NCBI RefSeq assembly: GCF_030930995.1
Contig: NZ_CP133217.1
Span: 2,346,001 to 2,410,000, forward strand
Length of the DNA: 64,000 nucleotides
DNA from: Thiothrix subterranea
GTDB lineage: Bacteria; Pseudomonadota; Gammaproteobacteria; Thiotrichales; Thiotrichaceae
Direction: 5' to 3'
Part shown: piece after piece, positions 36,367 through 44,327 of the stretch
How positions within the stretch are numbered: the first letter of the stretch is position 1
Layout: the number at the start of each line of letters is the position of its first letter
Program-made: the position numbers and the translations under genes
Notes under the pieces: model-generated
Seen by the model: the letters and a program-made list of their open reading frames with translations, nothing else
What the model was told of the DNA's origin: nothing
Databases searched by the model: none

Positions 36367-37581
36367 ATGGCAGGTATTTCCGACGCAATGCGCGATGCTG
36401 TGCATCAACATGCCCCCACGTCTTTGATGGGGATGCAGCAACGTTTGTTCAGCTTTTGGTTCAATAGCTTCATCTACAACCAGATTTGGGAAGATCCCAC
36501 AGTTGACATGCAAGCCTTGCAATTGACCTCAGAAAGCCGCGTACTGACAATTGCTTCGGGCGGCTGTAACGTGTTGAATTACCTGACCGCAAGCCCTGCG
36601 CATATCACCGCGATTGACCTGAACCCCTACCATTTGTCGTTGACGCGCTTGAAGTTAAAGGCATTGAAATACCTGCCGGATCACGCCACCTTCTACGATT
36701 TCTTTGGTTACGCTGACCGCGACACCAATCCGGCGCATTACGAGCAATACATCCGCCCGCATTTGGATGATGCGCTGGATGGATTCTGGCAAGGCCGCAG
36801 CATTCTGGGGCAAAAGCGCATTCATATGTTCCGTGACGGGCTGTATCGGCAAACGCGCTTCGGCTATTTCATGCGCTTCTTGCACTGGATTGCCCGCCGC
36901 ACCAATTACCACCCCGAAAAGCTCCTCACCGCCACCAGTTTGTACGAACAGAAAGCGATTTTCCAGCAACACATTGCGCCGTTCTTCGACAATAAACTGG
37001 TGAAGTTTTTGGGCAAATTGCCGATGTCGGTGTTCAGCCTTGGCATTCCGCCACAGCAATACAAGGCGATGAAGGAACAGGGCAATCTGATTGAGCAATA
37101 CCGCGAGCGTGTCGAACGCTTGGCGTGTGATACCCCGATTCAGACTAACTATTTTGCATGGCAAGGTTTTAGCCACAGCTATGACCACGAAAAGCGTCAA
37201 GCGATTCCTGATTACCTGAAAGCTGAAAACTACGACGCTATCCACAGCCAGTTGGGCAAGGTCGATACGCACCTCGGTTCCATGATCGACTTCCTTGAGC
37301 AGCAAGCTCCGCACAGTTACGACCGTTTCGTGTTCCTCGATGCGCAAGACTGGATGACGGATGAAGTCCTCACCCAGTTGTGGACGCAAGTTGCCCGCGT
37401 GGGCAAGCCGGGAACGCGGATTATCTTCCGTACCGCCGCCGCCGAATCACCGTTGGAAACTGCGTTGCCCGCCGAATTACGTAGCCAGTTTGTGTACGAG
37501 GCTGAGCTTTCCGCGCAATTATTCCTGCAAGACCGTTCGGCGATTTACGGTGGTTTCCACCTCTACCGCAAGGCCGATTGA
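36367..37581 (+). CDS. btaA: BtaA: S-adenosylmethionine:diacylglycerol 3-amino-3-carboxypropyltransferase
   Basis: BtaA moves the homoserine moiety of S-adenosylmethionine onto diacylglycerol, the first step of betaine lipid (DGTS) synthesis at the membrane. The 404-residue protein is a DUF3419 member with QIWEDPTVDMQAL near 36, the SAM-binding TIASGGCNVLNYL (about 61-73) and AIDLNPYHLSL (about 81-91). BtaB and a PlcP-type phospholipase follow in one operon with overlapping ends. A three-repeat Pho box precedes it. Length and neighbours make the call strong. Confidence 0.93.
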   Translation: MAGISDAMRDAVHQHAPTSLMGMQQRLFSFWFNSFIYNQIWEDPTVDMQALQLTSESRVLTIASGGCNVLNYLTASPAHITAIDLNPYHLSLTRLKLKALKYLPDHATFYDFFGYADRDTNPAHYEQYIRPHLDDALDGFWQGRSILGQKRIHMFRDGLYRQTRFGYFMRFLHWIARRTNYHPEKLLTATSLYEQKAIFQQHIAPFFDNKLVKFLGKLPMSVFSLGIPPQQYKAMKEQGNLIEQYRERVERLACDTPIQTNYFAWQGFSHSYDHEKRQAIPDYLKAENYDAIHSQLGKVDTHLGSMIDFLEQQAPHSYDRFVFLDAQDWMTDEVLTQLWTQVARVGKPGTRIIFRTAAAESPLETALPAELRSQFVYEAELSAQLFLQDRSAIYGGFHLYRKAD

Positions 37582-37583
37582 CA

Positions 37584-38285
37584 ATGGATGCCGCACAAAA
37601 AATGGATCAGCAGTACCGTTACCAGCGGTACGTTTACGACTGGTCGCGCAAGTATTATTTACTGGGGCGAGATGCCTTGCTGGCGGAAATTCCGTTGCAG
37701 CCGGGCGAAACTGTGCTGGAAATCGGCTGCGGCACGGGGCGTAATTTAACCAAGCTGGCTTACCGGCAACCGCAAGCCAAACTCTACGGCATGGATGCGT
37801 CCGCAATGATGCTGGATACTGCCCGTGACAATTTGCGTAACACCTTGTATGCGCAACAAATTACCTTGCAGCAAGGCTTGGCGGGGCAGGTCGATCACAC
37901 CACCTTCGGGCTGGAGAAACCGTTTGATCACCTTGTGTTTTCGTATGTGCTGTCGATGATCCCCGGTTGGCAGGATGCGCTCGAACATGCCTTAAGCATC
38001 CTCAAACCCGGTGGTTGTTTGCATGTGGTGGATTTTTCCGACCAGCAAACCATGCCCGCCTGGTGCCGCAAACTGCTGTTGCAGTGGTTGGATTGGTTCA
38101 ACGTCCACCCTGATCCGGCAGTCCCGGCGTATTTGGAGCAAATGGCAGCCCGTCAGCAATATGACCAGTTGCGTATCCGCCACCTGAGTGGGCGTTACGC
38201 AGTGCTTGCGCATTACCAGAAAGGGGGGATTCCCAATGACCATCAACCAGAACTTCCGCAAATATCGCAGTATCTGGATTTCTGA
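37584..38285 (+). CDS. btaB: BtaB: diacylglycerylhomoserine N-methyltransferase
   Basis: BtaB trimethylates the amino group of diacylglycerylhomoserine to give the betaine lipid DGTS. The 233-residue class I methyltransferase has motif I VLEIGCGTGRNL (about 44-55), then YGMDASAMML and FSYVLSMIPGW. Its ATG lies two bases past the btaA stop; a TTG at 37578 is in frame. Its 3' end overlaps the plcP start by 50 bases. Confidence 0.92.
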   Translation: MDAAQKMDQQYRYQRYVYDWSRKYYLLGRDALLAEIPLQPGETVLEIGCGTGRNLTKLAYRQPQAKLYGMDASAMMLDTARDNLRNTLYAQQITLQQGLAGQVDHTTFGLEKPFDHLVFSYVLSMIPGWQDALEHALSILKPGGCLHVVDFSDQQTMPAWCRKLLLQWLDWFNVHPDPAVPAYLEQMAARQQYDQLRIRHLSGRYAVLAHYQKGGIPNDHQPELPQISQYLDF

Positions 38286-39042
38286 TACGCACCTCGGTTC
38301 ACGCGGGTGCAAAGCCGAGTTTCTGCTCGATTTCCTGCAACACAATCAAGCCGATCATTTGTATTTGGTCGGCGATATTATCGACGGTTGGGCATTACGC
38401 AAACGTTGGTATTGGGATACGTTCCATGACCAGATTTTGCACTTGCTGTTTGAACGGGCGCAACGCGGCACGCAAGTGACCTACGTGAGTGGTAATCACG
38501 ATGAATTTTTGCGTCCGTTTATCCATCACCGCGTTACGGCGATCAGTTTGGAAGACGAAGTGGTGCATACCACGGCAGATGGGCGCAAGTTTTTGGTGCT
38601 GCATGGCGACCAGTTCGATGGCGTAATGCAGTTTACGCGGTGGCTGGCGATCCTCGGCGACTGGATTTACGAGCGTTTGCTGGTGGTGAACAATGTGTAC
38701 AACCGTTTGCGGCGGCGCATGGGGTATCCGTATTGGTCACTCTCGGCGTATCTCAAGCACAAAACCAAGTCGGCGGTGAATTTTATCTCGGCATTTGAGG
38801 AAACGCTGGCGAAAGAGGCGAAGAAGCGTCAGTTGGATGGGATTATTTGCGGGCATATCCACCATGCTGAAATCCGCGATATTGACGGGGTATTGTATTG
38901 CAACGACGGCGATTGGGTGGAAAGTTGCACCGCGCTGGTGGAAGAGTGGGATGGGAGTTTGCAGGTGGTGCGTTGGGTAGAAGCCCGAAGTCGGTCTGCT
39001 GACTTCGACTACGCTCAGCCAGCACCACAGTTCGCGCCCTGA
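38236..39042 (+). CDS. PlcP-type metallophosphoesterase (phospholipase C of lipid remodelling)
   Basis: PlcP-type enzymes cut phospholipids to diacylglycerol in phosphate stress. The 268-residue protein has the calcineurin-like motifs SDTHLGS (about 16), GDIIDGW (about 46), SGNHDE (about 84), LHGDQFD (about 122) and CGHIHHAEI (about 206), and is of the COG2908 type often named UDP-2,3-diacylglucosamine diphosphatase. Because a true lpxH is at 14505 and this gene is fused into the btaAB operon, the PlcP role fits better. The last 20 residues (from about EARSRSADFD) come from an inverted repeat and look added. A ribosome site AAGGGGGGA precedes the ATG. Confidence 0.82.
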   Translation: MTINQNFRKYRSIWISDTHLGSRGCKAEFLLDFLQHNQADHLYLVGDIIDGWALRKRWYWDTFHDQILHLLFERAQRGTQVTYVSGNHDEFLRPFIHHRVTAISLEDEVVHTTADGRKFLVLHGDQFDGVMQFTRWLAILGDWIYERLLVVNNVYNRLRRRMGYPYWSLSAYLKHKTKSAVNFISAFEETLAKEAKKRQLDGIICGHIHHAEIRDIDGVLYCNDGDWVESCTALVEEWDGSLQVVRWVEARSRSADFDYAQPAPQFAP

Positions 39043-39054
39043 GCGTAGTCGAAG
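39003..39054. repeat. 16-bp perfect inverted repeat at the end of plcP
   Basis: The arms CTTCGACTACGCTCAG (39003-39018) and CTGAGCGTAGTCGAAG (39039-39054) are exact reverse complements around a 20-base loop. This motif type recurs as an intergenic repeat in many genomes. It overlaps the plcP stop at 39040-39042. Confidence 0.85.
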
Positions 39055-39080
39055 GGCAAATCGGCGGGAAGCAGACAAAT

Positions 39081-39105
39081 AAAAAAAGGGAGCATCCGTG
39101 CTCCC
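39081..39105 (-). terminator. Rho-independent terminator of pstS
   Basis: On the minus strand a GGGAGCA/TGCTCCC stem with a four-base loop is followed by seven T residues, 35 bases after the pstS stop. Confidence 0.9.
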
Positions 39106-39139
39106 TTAAGGGTTTAGCCAATCTTTGTTATGAATGGCT

Positions 39140-40183
39140 TTATTTCAGTTCGCTTACTGACACTGGTTTCAGTGCGTTAGCAGAAGCAACGGTTTCAGCT
39201 TTTTGGTTGTCAGGAAGTGCTACCAGACCTTTGTCCGCTAAATAACCGTCTCTACCCAGCGCCTCTTCGCTAGTGAATTCAGCAATGAATTCTTTAATGC
39301 CAGCGACTTGACCAACGTGGCTGTTTTTCACGTAGAAGAACAATAAGCGTGAAAGCGGGTAGCTACCATTAGAAATGGCTTCATAGCTGATTTCTTTGCC
39401 GTCGATGGTAGCGGCTTTCAAGGTATCCATGTTTTGTTCAAGAAAGCTGTAACCGAAAATACCGACAGCTTGTGGGTCAGCTTGCAGCTTTTGCACGATC
39501 AGGTTGTCGTTTTCGCCCATTTCAATGTAATGACCGTCTTCACGCACAGTGGTACACGCTTTTTCATAGGCTTTTTTGTCAGCCTTTTTCATTTCTGGCA
39601 TACCTTTGAACAGTGCGCAACCTTTGCTTAAACCCAATTCAGCCAGTGCGTCACGAGTACCAGAAGTGGGTGGCGGACCCATGACAACGATTTTAGTATC
39701 AGGCAAGCTAGGGTTAACCTGTTTCCACGTTGTGTAAGTGTTAGGTTGCAATTCACCGTTAGGGCCGGTTGGAACGTCTTTAGCCAAAGCCAAGTACAGT
39801 TCACGGCGTGACAATGGGATAGCCGGTGCAGATTTTGCGTTTGCTACCGCGATGCCATCGAATCCGACTTTTACTTCAGTCACTTCAGTAACGCCATTTT
39901 TGATGCAAGCATCCATCTCGCTCTTTTTCATGCGGCGTGAAGCGTTGGTGATGTCTGGAGTTTCAACGCCCGCGCCAGCACAGAACAACTTCATGCCGCC
40001 GCCAGTACCAGTGGATTCAACCTTAGGAGCAGCCATGCCAGTTTTCTTGGCAAATTGTTCAGCGACTGCGGTAGAGAAAGGGTATACCGTGGAAGAACCG
40101 ACGATTTCAATGTTGTCGCGTGCTTGTGCAACGCCAGCAGCAGCCGCTAGACCCAATACGACTGCCAAAGTGAGTTGTTTCAT
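39140..40183 (-). CDS. pstS: Periplasmic phosphate-binding protein PstS
   Basis: PstS captures phosphate in the periplasm for the Pst importer. The 347-residue protein has a signal peptide (1-21, cleavage after AQA), then NIEIVGSSTVYPFSTAVAEQF, and the phosphate-contact loops STGTGGGMKLFC and PPPTSGTRDAL. It lies about 13 kb from pstCAB, with its own strong Pho box and terminator, and is transcribed towards the btaAB-plcP operon. The high-expression look (strong promoter and terminator, single gene) is normal for pstS. Confidence 0.95.
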   Translation of the reverse strand: MKQLTLAVVLGLAAAAGVAQARDNIEIVGSSTVYPFSTAVAEQFAKKTGMAAPKVESTGTGGGMKLFCAGAGVETPDITNASRRMKKSEMDACIKNGVTEVTEVKVGFDGIAVANAKSAPAIPLSRRELYLALAKDVPTGPNGELQPNTYTTWKQVNPSLPDTKIVVMGPPPTSGTRDALAELGLSKGCALFKGMPEMKKADKKAYEKACTTVREDGHYIEMGENDNLIVQKLQADPQAVGIFGYSFLEQNMDTLKAATIDGKEISYEAISNGSYPLSRLLFFYVKNSHVGQVAGIKEFIAEFTSEEALGRDGYLADKGLVALPDNQKAETVASANALKPVSVSELK

Positions 40184-40223
40184 TCAAAAGCTCCTTAAAA
40201 GAATCCGGGATGGATTTGCGCGA

Positions 40224-40279
40224 ATCGTAGAGCGTTTTAATGAAAGTTTTATGGCGGTTATATTAAGAAATGATGACGG
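40224..40279 (-). promoter_or_regulatory. Four-repeat Pho box and -10 element of pstS
   Basis: On the minus strand the 7-mers CCGTCAT, TCTTAAT, CCGCCAT and CTTTCAT follow at 11-base steps (40279 to 40240), then 10 bases, then TACGAT (40229-40224). Predicted transcription starts about 35 bases before the ATG. Confidence 0.87.
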
Positions 40280-40291
40280 TTCAGGGTGATG

Positions 40292-40325
40292 CTGTCATCA
40301 AGCTGCAATACCCGCCGCGTAGCAT
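40292..40325 (+). promoter_or_regulatory. Divergent Pho box and -10 before the gene at 40367
   Basis: CTGTCAT and CTGCAAT four bases apart (40292-40309), then 10 bases and TAGCAT (40320-40325). It is back to back with the pstS promoter, so PhoB could activate both directions from this 180-base gap. Confidence 0.72.
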
Positions 40326-40366
40326 GACGTAAACCCAAGGATTCTAATTAACGGAGGATATGAACA

Positions 40367-41122
40367 ATGGCGGGAGCCGCAGATGCAAATGCCTGTTATC
40401 GGCGCTTAGAAGTTGATCGTATCAAGCAAACGACTGAGCATTTATGCCGCCGGATACACGAACGTTTTCCGCACGCTAATTTGCTCAAAGTATGTCATGA
40501 GCTGAATCATCAGGTGGATGCCCTGAAAGCCAAAGCGTGTTGGATTGCTTGCCCCAATTGGTGGTTGCGCAGCGTGATGCTGCTTTCGGCGCTGCTGGTG
40601 CTGGGTACGGTGTTGTGGTTCACGTTTGCACCACTGAAAGAATTGCTGTTGAACCGTGTCGACGCGCCGGGTGATTTCTTGCAGGCGGTGGAAGCGGTGC
40701 TGAGTGGCGTGTTTCTGCTGGGGCTGTGGATACTGTTTTTGTTTACCTTGGAGCAACGGTTTAAGCGCAGTCGAGCGTTGACCGCTATTCACGAATTACG
40801 TGCGTTGGCGCATGTTGTGGATATGCACCAGTTGACCAAAGATCCCAGTTACATCCTCAACAAGGCTGCCCGTACTGCATCCTCACCGCCGCGCAATCTG
40901 GGGGCGTTTGAGTTGATTCGTTACTTGGACTATTGCAGTGAAATGCTTTCAATTATCGGCAAGCTGGCGGCGTACTACGCCCAGAATTTCAATGATTCGG
41001 TATTGTACGATGCGGTCAACGACGTGGAATCGTTGACCAATGATTTGTCGCGCAAGATTTGGCAAAAAATTGCGGTATTGCACGAATACCAGCAAGAGCA
41101 AGACGAGAACGCTGCGGATTAA
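40367..41122 (+). CDS. Membrane protein of unknown function with a Pho-type promoter
   Basis: I do not recognise this 251-residue protein. Residues 1-58 are helical and Cys-rich (CYRRL, CRRI, CHEL, CWIACP), two membrane segments follow (about 66-88 and 108-131), and the rest is a cytoplasmic helical domain ending in an acidic tail. A GGAGG ribosome site sits nine bases before the ATG. It is divergent from pstS and has its own Pho box, so a part in phosphate physiology is likely though undefined. Its end overlaps the SMR gene on the other strand by four bases. Confidence 0.65.
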   Translation: MAGAADANACYRRLEVDRIKQTTEHLCRRIHERFPHANLLKVCHELNHQVDALKAKACWIACPNWWLRSVMLLSALLVLGTVLWFTFAPLKELLLNRVDAPGDFLQAVEAVLSGVFLLGLWILFLFTLEQRFKRSRALTAIHELRALAHVVDMHQLTKDPSYILNKAARTASSPPRNLGAFELIRYLDYCSEMLSIIGKLAAYYAQNFNDSVLYDAVNDVESLTNDLSRKIWQKIAVLHEYQQEQDENAAD

Positions 41123-41448
41123 TGTTTCACGATTTTTGAAAACATCTGGATAATAACCACGCCCGCAATGATCATGCCCATGCCGATAACGGCGGGTAAA
41201 TCCAGCCGTTCATCGTACATAACAATGCCAATGACGCTGATCAGCACAATCCCCAGCCCTGACCATACTGCATAGGTAAACCCCAATGGCAGGGTGCGCA
41301 GCGCGAGCGTCATAAAATAAAACGCAAACCCGTAACCCACGACCATGATCAGGGTAGGGATGGGCTTGGTAAATTCTTCTGTCGCCCGCAATGAACTGGT
41401 GGCAATGACTTCAGCGATGATGGCAAGCGCAAGGTAAAAATAAGACAT
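41119..41448 (-). CDS. SMR-family (EmrE-like) multidrug/quaternary ammonium exporter
   Basis: A 109-residue, four-helix inner-membrane protein of the small multidrug resistance family, which exchanges protons for lipophilic cations or guanidinium-type substrates. The membrane-embedded Glu13 in IIAEVIATSSL is present, as are the FTYAVWSGLGIV loop of helix 3 and the MGMIIAGVVII helix 4. Whether it is EmrE-like or Gdx-like cannot be settled from this read. It is a single gene. Confidence 0.92.
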   Translation of the reverse strand: MSYFYLALAIIAEVIATSSLRATEEFTKPIPTLIMVVGYGFAFYFMTLALRTLPLGFTYAVWSGLGIVLISVIGIVMYDERLDLPAVIGMGMIIAGVVIIQMFSKIVKH

Positions 41449-41526
41449 AAGTTAGGGTTTTGGTTTTACACAACAAAGGACTGTTATCATAAACGGAATG
41501 CGCGTGTTATGGCATTGGATTCTTAC

Positions 41527-41571
41527 CTATTATCGCCTTGTCATCAGTGTGTATTAGAGTTTTGTTATATT
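41527..41571 (+). promoter_or_regulatory. Possible Pho box before the gene at 41606
   Basis: CTATTAT, TTGTCAT and GTGTATT at 11-base steps, then 10 bases and TATATT (41566-41571). Spacing fits the other sites, but two repeats are poor. Confidence 0.45.
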
Positions 41572-41605
41572 CAAGCATGACAAGACCCCACAGAGTGATC
41601 GTAAA

Positions 41606-42049
41606 ATGAATGATAAAAAACATTGTGCCATGGATACCCGTGATTTAGTCACGCTATTGGCCGATTTAGCCGAGCAAATTGAAACCTTGATTGGCAAAAA
41701 AGGTGCGGTTAGCGTGTTCCGCTATGCAGGCAAGCAAATGGGCAAACGTTTAGGCGCTGGACAGTCTGGCGATGCGGAGCAGGCACGCGGGATTGTAGCA
41801 AAGTTCTTCAAAGACAAAGAGTTTATGGATGACGTGACGCTTGAAGGCAATGGTGCAGAACTCAGCGGTTGCCGTATCGGTCTGGTATTGCGTGACCGGG
41901 GCGTGCAAGCCGGTTCACATGCACTGTGCCATTTCGGGTTTGGCTTGATTGATGGCGTGACGGAAGCCGTGACAGGGCGCAAGATTATTACCCTGCATGT
42001 GGCTTCGGAATACCATGATGACGGCATTACGTGCCATGAAACTTGGTAA
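41606..42049 (+). CDS. Small V4R-like soluble protein, function unknown
   Basis: The 147-residue protein has a helical first half (LVTLLADLAEQIETLIGKKGAVSVFRYAGKQMGKR) and a C-terminal half with CRIGLVLRDRG, CHFGFGLIDGVTEAVTGRKI and a final CHETW. The order, Cys-rich loop then helix then strands, recalls V4R (4-vinyl reductase-like) small-molecule-binding domains, but this is a weak match made by eye. It has its own promoter with a possible Pho box. Confidence 0.5.
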   Translation: MNDKKHCAMDTRDLVTLLADLAEQIETLIGKKGAVSVFRYAGKQMGKRLGAGQSGDAEQARGIVAKFFKDKEFMDDVTLEGNGAELSGCRIGLVLRDRGVQAGSHALCHFGFGLIDGVTEAVTGRKIITLHVASEYHDDGITCHETW

Positions 42050-42134
42050 CAGCACCAATTAAGCGGCGTGGCATCAAATTTGCTTAACATTACCGTGTGA
42101 CAATACCGCCACCTCACGTTTAGGAACACGGATC

Positions 42135-42422
42135 ATGAGCCTCAAAAAACAATACCTGAAAACTCGCCCAGTCTGCAAAGTCACCTTTCGCATCGGAAAA
42201 CCTGCTGCACAAGCGGTCAATACTGTTCATTTGGTTGGTGATTTTAACGCTTGGGATAGGCAAGCAACCCCGATGACTGCGCTAAAAAATGGCGAATTCA
42301 CCGCCATGCCGGAATACCAGTTTCGCTATTTGTATGACGGGTGTCGCTGGGAAAATGACTGGGAAGCCGATGGTTATGTGACCAACGGTGTGGACGGCGA
42401 GAATTCCATCGTTCGCGTGTGA
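42135..42422 (+). CDS. Stand-alone isoamylase-N / CBM48-like E-set domain protein
   Basis: The 95-residue protein is a single immunoglobulin-like early-set domain as found in glycogen-branching and AMPK-type proteins: VHLVGDFNAWDRQATPM, then FRYLYDGCRWENDWEADGY and ENSIVRV. Such small proteins probably bind alpha-glucans or act as regulators. It is followed by an esterase gene 50 bases downstream. Confidence 0.82.
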   Translation: MSLKKQYLKTRPVCKVTFRIGKPAAQAVNTVHLVGDFNAWDRQATPMTALKNGEFTAMPEYQFRYLYDGCRWENDWEADGYVTNGVDGENSIVRV

Positions 42423-42473
42423 ACCAAAATAGGGTATAAACACCGGTTTCCATAGCGTGATAATGGAGCGCGG

Positions 42474-43433
42474 ATGCCTGCTAGTTTTACCCACGGTTTT
42501 GCTTTTGACCCCAGTTACGGGTATTCGCTGGATGATTTTCTGGCGGTTGCTGTGCCGCCTGCACCGGCTGATTTTGCGGATTTTTGGCAAGCGCGTTATG
42601 CCCGTGCTTTGCAAGTACATCCCCGCCCGCGTATCACCCACACAGGAACGGCGCAGCATGGCTATGAAGTGTACGATTTGCGCTATTGTTCCACCGACCA
42701 TTGCATGATTCGCGGGTGGGTACTGATTCCGCAACACCAGCCGGTGACGCGGGCGCTGGTATTTGGACACGGTTACGGCGGTTGTGACGGCGCGGATTTT
42801 CGATTGCGACCGGCAGGCACGGCTTTGGTGTTTCCGTGTTTGCGGGGCTTATCGCGCAGCCAACATCCGCCGATTTCGGCGAATCCGGCGTTTCATGTGT
42901 TGCATGACATTGACAAGCCAGACCGCTATGTGATTGGCGGTTGTGTGGATGATGTGTGGCTGGCGGTGTCGGCGGCGCAAATGCTTTTTCCGGCGGCGAC
43001 GGGGCATATTGGCTATTCCGGCATCAGTTTTGGGGGCGGGATTGGGGCATTGGCGTTGCCGTGGGATGCGCGGATTCAGCGGGCGCATGTGAATGTACCG
43101 ACGTTTGGCAATCAGCCCTTGCGCTTGCAATTGCCGACGATTGGCAGCGGCGCGGCGGTGCAGCGTTACCAGCAGCAACACGGGAATGTGTTGAATACCT
43201 TGCAATATTATGATGCCGCGAATGCCGCGCAGTGGATTCAGCAGCCCATGCACGTTGCAGCAGCCTTGTTTGACCCCGCCGTTGCACCACCGGGGCAGTT
43301 TGCGGTGTACAACGCTTTGCCGGGGGAGAAAACGCTGTTTGTGCTGGAAGCTGGGCATTTTGATTACCCTAAGCGGGTGGTGCAGGAGCAGACGCTATTG
43401 CAAGAGTTGGAAGAGTTTTTCGCGCTATTGTAA
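42474..43433 (+). CDS. Acetylxylan esterase / cephalosporin-deacetylase family hydrolase
   Basis: A 319-residue alpha/beta hydrolase of the AXE1 family. The nucleophile elbow GISFGGG lies near residue 184, the acidic residue in ALFDPAVAPPG near 265 and the His in EAGHFDYP near 300. The family's Arg/Gly loop FGHGYGG at about 97-103 forms the oxyanion hole. There is no signal peptide, so it acts in the cytoplasm, where it could deacetylate small sugars. Natural substrate unknown. Confidence 0.85.
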   Translation: MPASFTHGFAFDPSYGYSLDDFLAVAVPPAPADFADFWQARYARALQVHPRPRITHTGTAQHGYEVYDLRYCSTDHCMIRGWVLIPQHQPVTRALVFGHGYGGCDGADFRLRPAGTALVFPCLRGLSRSQHPPISANPAFHVLHDIDKPDRYVIGGCVDDVWLAVSAAQMLFPAATGHIGYSGISFGGGIGALALPWDARIQRAHVNVPTFGNQPLRLQLPTIGSGAAVQRYQQQHGNVLNTLQYYDAANAAQWIQQPMHVAAALFDPAVAPPGQFAVYNALPGEKTLFVLEAGHFDYPKRVVQEQTLLQELEEFFALL

Positions 43434-43502
43434 AACGCTTGCAATATCGTCCGCTTATGATGCGCCTATCGAAATCTCGCAAACAGTAAGCAGGTCAGGT
43501 CA

Positions 43503-44231
43503 ATGCAACGCGAATATCACCGCTGGCACAGCCCTCGCATGGGACGCACGATGGAATTGTTAGTCTTCGGGCACGCAGGCGCAAAGGTGTTGGTGTTCCC
43601 TACCCGCGACGGGCGTTTTGACGAATACGAAAAGTTGCGCATTGTGCAGCAACTTGCGCACAAGATTAACGCGGGGCAGTTGCAACTGTTTTGTGTGGAT
43701 AGCGTGGATCACGATGCGCTGTATTGTTTTTGGAAACAGCCTGCCGAGCGCATCCGTCGTCACATGCAGTTCGAGGATTACATCCTGCATAAGGTGTTGC
43801 CGTTTATGCAGCACAAGAATCAGCACCCTTGCACCATTGCGCACGGCTGTAGTTTGGGAGCGTTTCATGCGGCGAATATCGCATTTCGGCATCCGCATTT
43901 GTTTCAGAAACTGAGTGCGTTTTCGGGGCGTTATGATTTGACGATGCAGACGGAAAGTTTCTCCGACCTGTTCAACGGGTATTATGACGACAATATCTAT
44001 TTTCATACCCCGACGCATTTTTTGCCGAATTTGCAGTGTGAGGGGCGATTACAGCATTTGCGGCAAATGGATATTGTGCTGGTGATCGGTAAGGAAGATC
44101 CGTTTCTGGGTAATAATCATTATTTGAGCCAGATATTGCACGGCAAGGGTATTCGGCATCAGTTGCATGAGTGGCATGAGCGAGCGCACCGGGGCTATTA
44201 CTGGCGGCGCATGGCGCCGTTGTACGTGTGA
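43503..44231 (+). CDS. Esterase-like alpha/beta hydrolase (COG4947 type)
   Basis: The 242-residue protein has a nucleophile elbow GCSLGAFHA near residue 119, with VIGKEDPFLGNN near 197 and a His in HEWHERAHRGYYW near 228, so a Ser-Asp-His triad is complete. It belongs to the small esterase family related to EstA/PHB-depolymerase folds. It has no signal sequence. It follows the other hydrolase by 69 bases in the same direction; ppk2 follows but has its own promoter. Confidence 0.8.
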   Translation: MQREYHRWHSPRMGRTMELLVFGHAGAKVLVFPTRDGRFDEYEKLRIVQQLAHKINAGQLQLFCVDSVDHDALYCFWKQPAERIRRHMQFEDYILHKVLPFMQHKNQHPCTIAHGCSLGAFHAANIAFRHPHLFQKLSAFSGRYDLTMQTESFSDLFNGYYDDNIYFHTPTHFLPNLQCEGRLQHLRQMDIVLVIGKEDPFLGNNHYLSQILHGKGIRHQLHEWHERAHRGYYWRRMAPLYV

Positions 44232-44238
44232 TTTCGTC

Positions 44239-44272
44239 CGACACAATATTGTCACATAGAAACGTTAGTATC
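44239..44272 (+). promoter_or_regulatory. Pho box and -10 element of ppk2
   Basis: CCGACAC and TTGTCAC four bases apart (44239-44256), then 10 bases and TAGTAT (44267-44272). Confidence 0.68.
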
Positions 44273-44327
44273 CCGCTTGAAGCAAAGATTATGTTAATTC
44301 CCACCGTTGAGAATGCGAGGAATAGGA

